Shown: positions 63,987-64,000 of the stretch, in pieces | Layout of the letters: every line of letters begins with the position of its first letter | Numbering within the stretch: the first letter of the stretch is position 1 | DNA from: Sphingomonas hankookensis | GTDB lineage: Bacteria > Pseudomonadota > Alphaproteobacteria > Sphingomonadales > Sphingomonadaceae | Reading direction: 5' to 3' | Length of the DNA stretch: 64,000 nucleotides | Assembly (NCBI RefSeq): GCF_022664465.1 | Contig: NZ_JAKREV010000003.1 | Span: 1 to 64,000 of the forward strand | The notes under the pieces: model-generated | What the model saw: the letters and a program-made list of their open reading frames with translations, nothing else | Database searches by the model: none | Told to the model about the DNA's origin: nothing | Position numbers and translations under genes: made by a program

Positions 63987-64000
63987 ATGCGTCGAACCGC
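63987..64000 (+). CDS. start of a gene cut by the window end
   Basis: AGGAG at 63975-63979 lies seven bases before ATG 63987, and the first codons read Met-Arg-Arg-Thr. Only four residues are visible, so the product cannot be named. A basic start suits a signal peptide or a short membrane protein. Confidence 0.4.

Overview
The window is high-GC DNA from an alphaproteobacterium, most likely a Sphingomonas or close sphingomonad. The case rests on the gene set: a gene-transfer-agent type endolysin/holin pair, an HslV with a short propeptide, an NDUFS4-like complex I subunit, and a 2-oxoglutarate dehydrogenase cluster with mdh and sucD but no sucC. Intergenic gaps carry several families of paired inverted repeats, which fits a chromosome. 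No phage, insertion sequence or CRISPR array is visible.

Layout. 0.4-1.4 kb: GH108 muramidase and GTA-type holin. 1.6-3.5 kb: hslVU protease. 3.7-7.8 kb (minus strand): lipoprotein, glyoxalases gloB/gloA, TPR protein, alpha/beta hydrolase, secreted GH5. 7.9-12.0 kb: small basic ORF, tRNA-Thr(GGT), lldD, msrB, dienelactone hydrolase, secreted GH16. 12.0-23.5 kb: cobalamin region. An unbroken minus-strand operon runs btuB-cobD-cobO-btuF-btuC-btuD-cbiB-cobQ-cobT-cobS-cobC behind a cobalamin riboswitch, with cobU divergent. Together these import corrinoids across both membranes, adenosylate and amidate them, and attach the lower ligand. No corrin-ring synthesis genes are present, so the locus does salvage and late steps.

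23.6-33.5 kb: NmrA-like reductase, then a glycoside locus with five glycosyltransferase genes, a sixth two-domain protein resembling sucrose-phosphate synthase plus phosphatase, a membrane protein and a sulfotransferase-like protein. Its product is unknown. This is the best candidate for an undescribed pathway. 33.8-37.4 kb: GT-C-like membrane protein, Pit phosphate transporter, small membrane protein. 37.6-41.3 kb: DUF2147, MprF and a VirJ/AcvB-like hydrolase, probably a lysyl-phosphatidylglycerol synthesis and turnover set. 41.5-46.3 kb: EmrA/EmrB/NodT tripartite pump with a convergent TetR and a palindrome inside the pump promoter. 46.5-50.2 kb: MATE transporter, then groES-groEL behind a CIRCE element and followed by a strong terminator.

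50.3-51.4 kb: NTF2-like protein, second DUF2147 protein, NDUFS4-like subunit. 51.7-60.1 kb: TCA-cycle cluster mdh - small membrane gene - sucD - sucA - sucB - DUF1877 - lpdA. 60.4-64.0 kb: CpaF/TadA ATPase without other tad genes, retropepsin-PDZ protein, small P-loop kinase, small membrane protein and the start of a further gene.

Many genes start on GTG or TTG and overlap the previous stop by 1 to 4 bases, so operons are read largely by translational coupling. All functions are inferred from reading motifs and from context. No database search was run.
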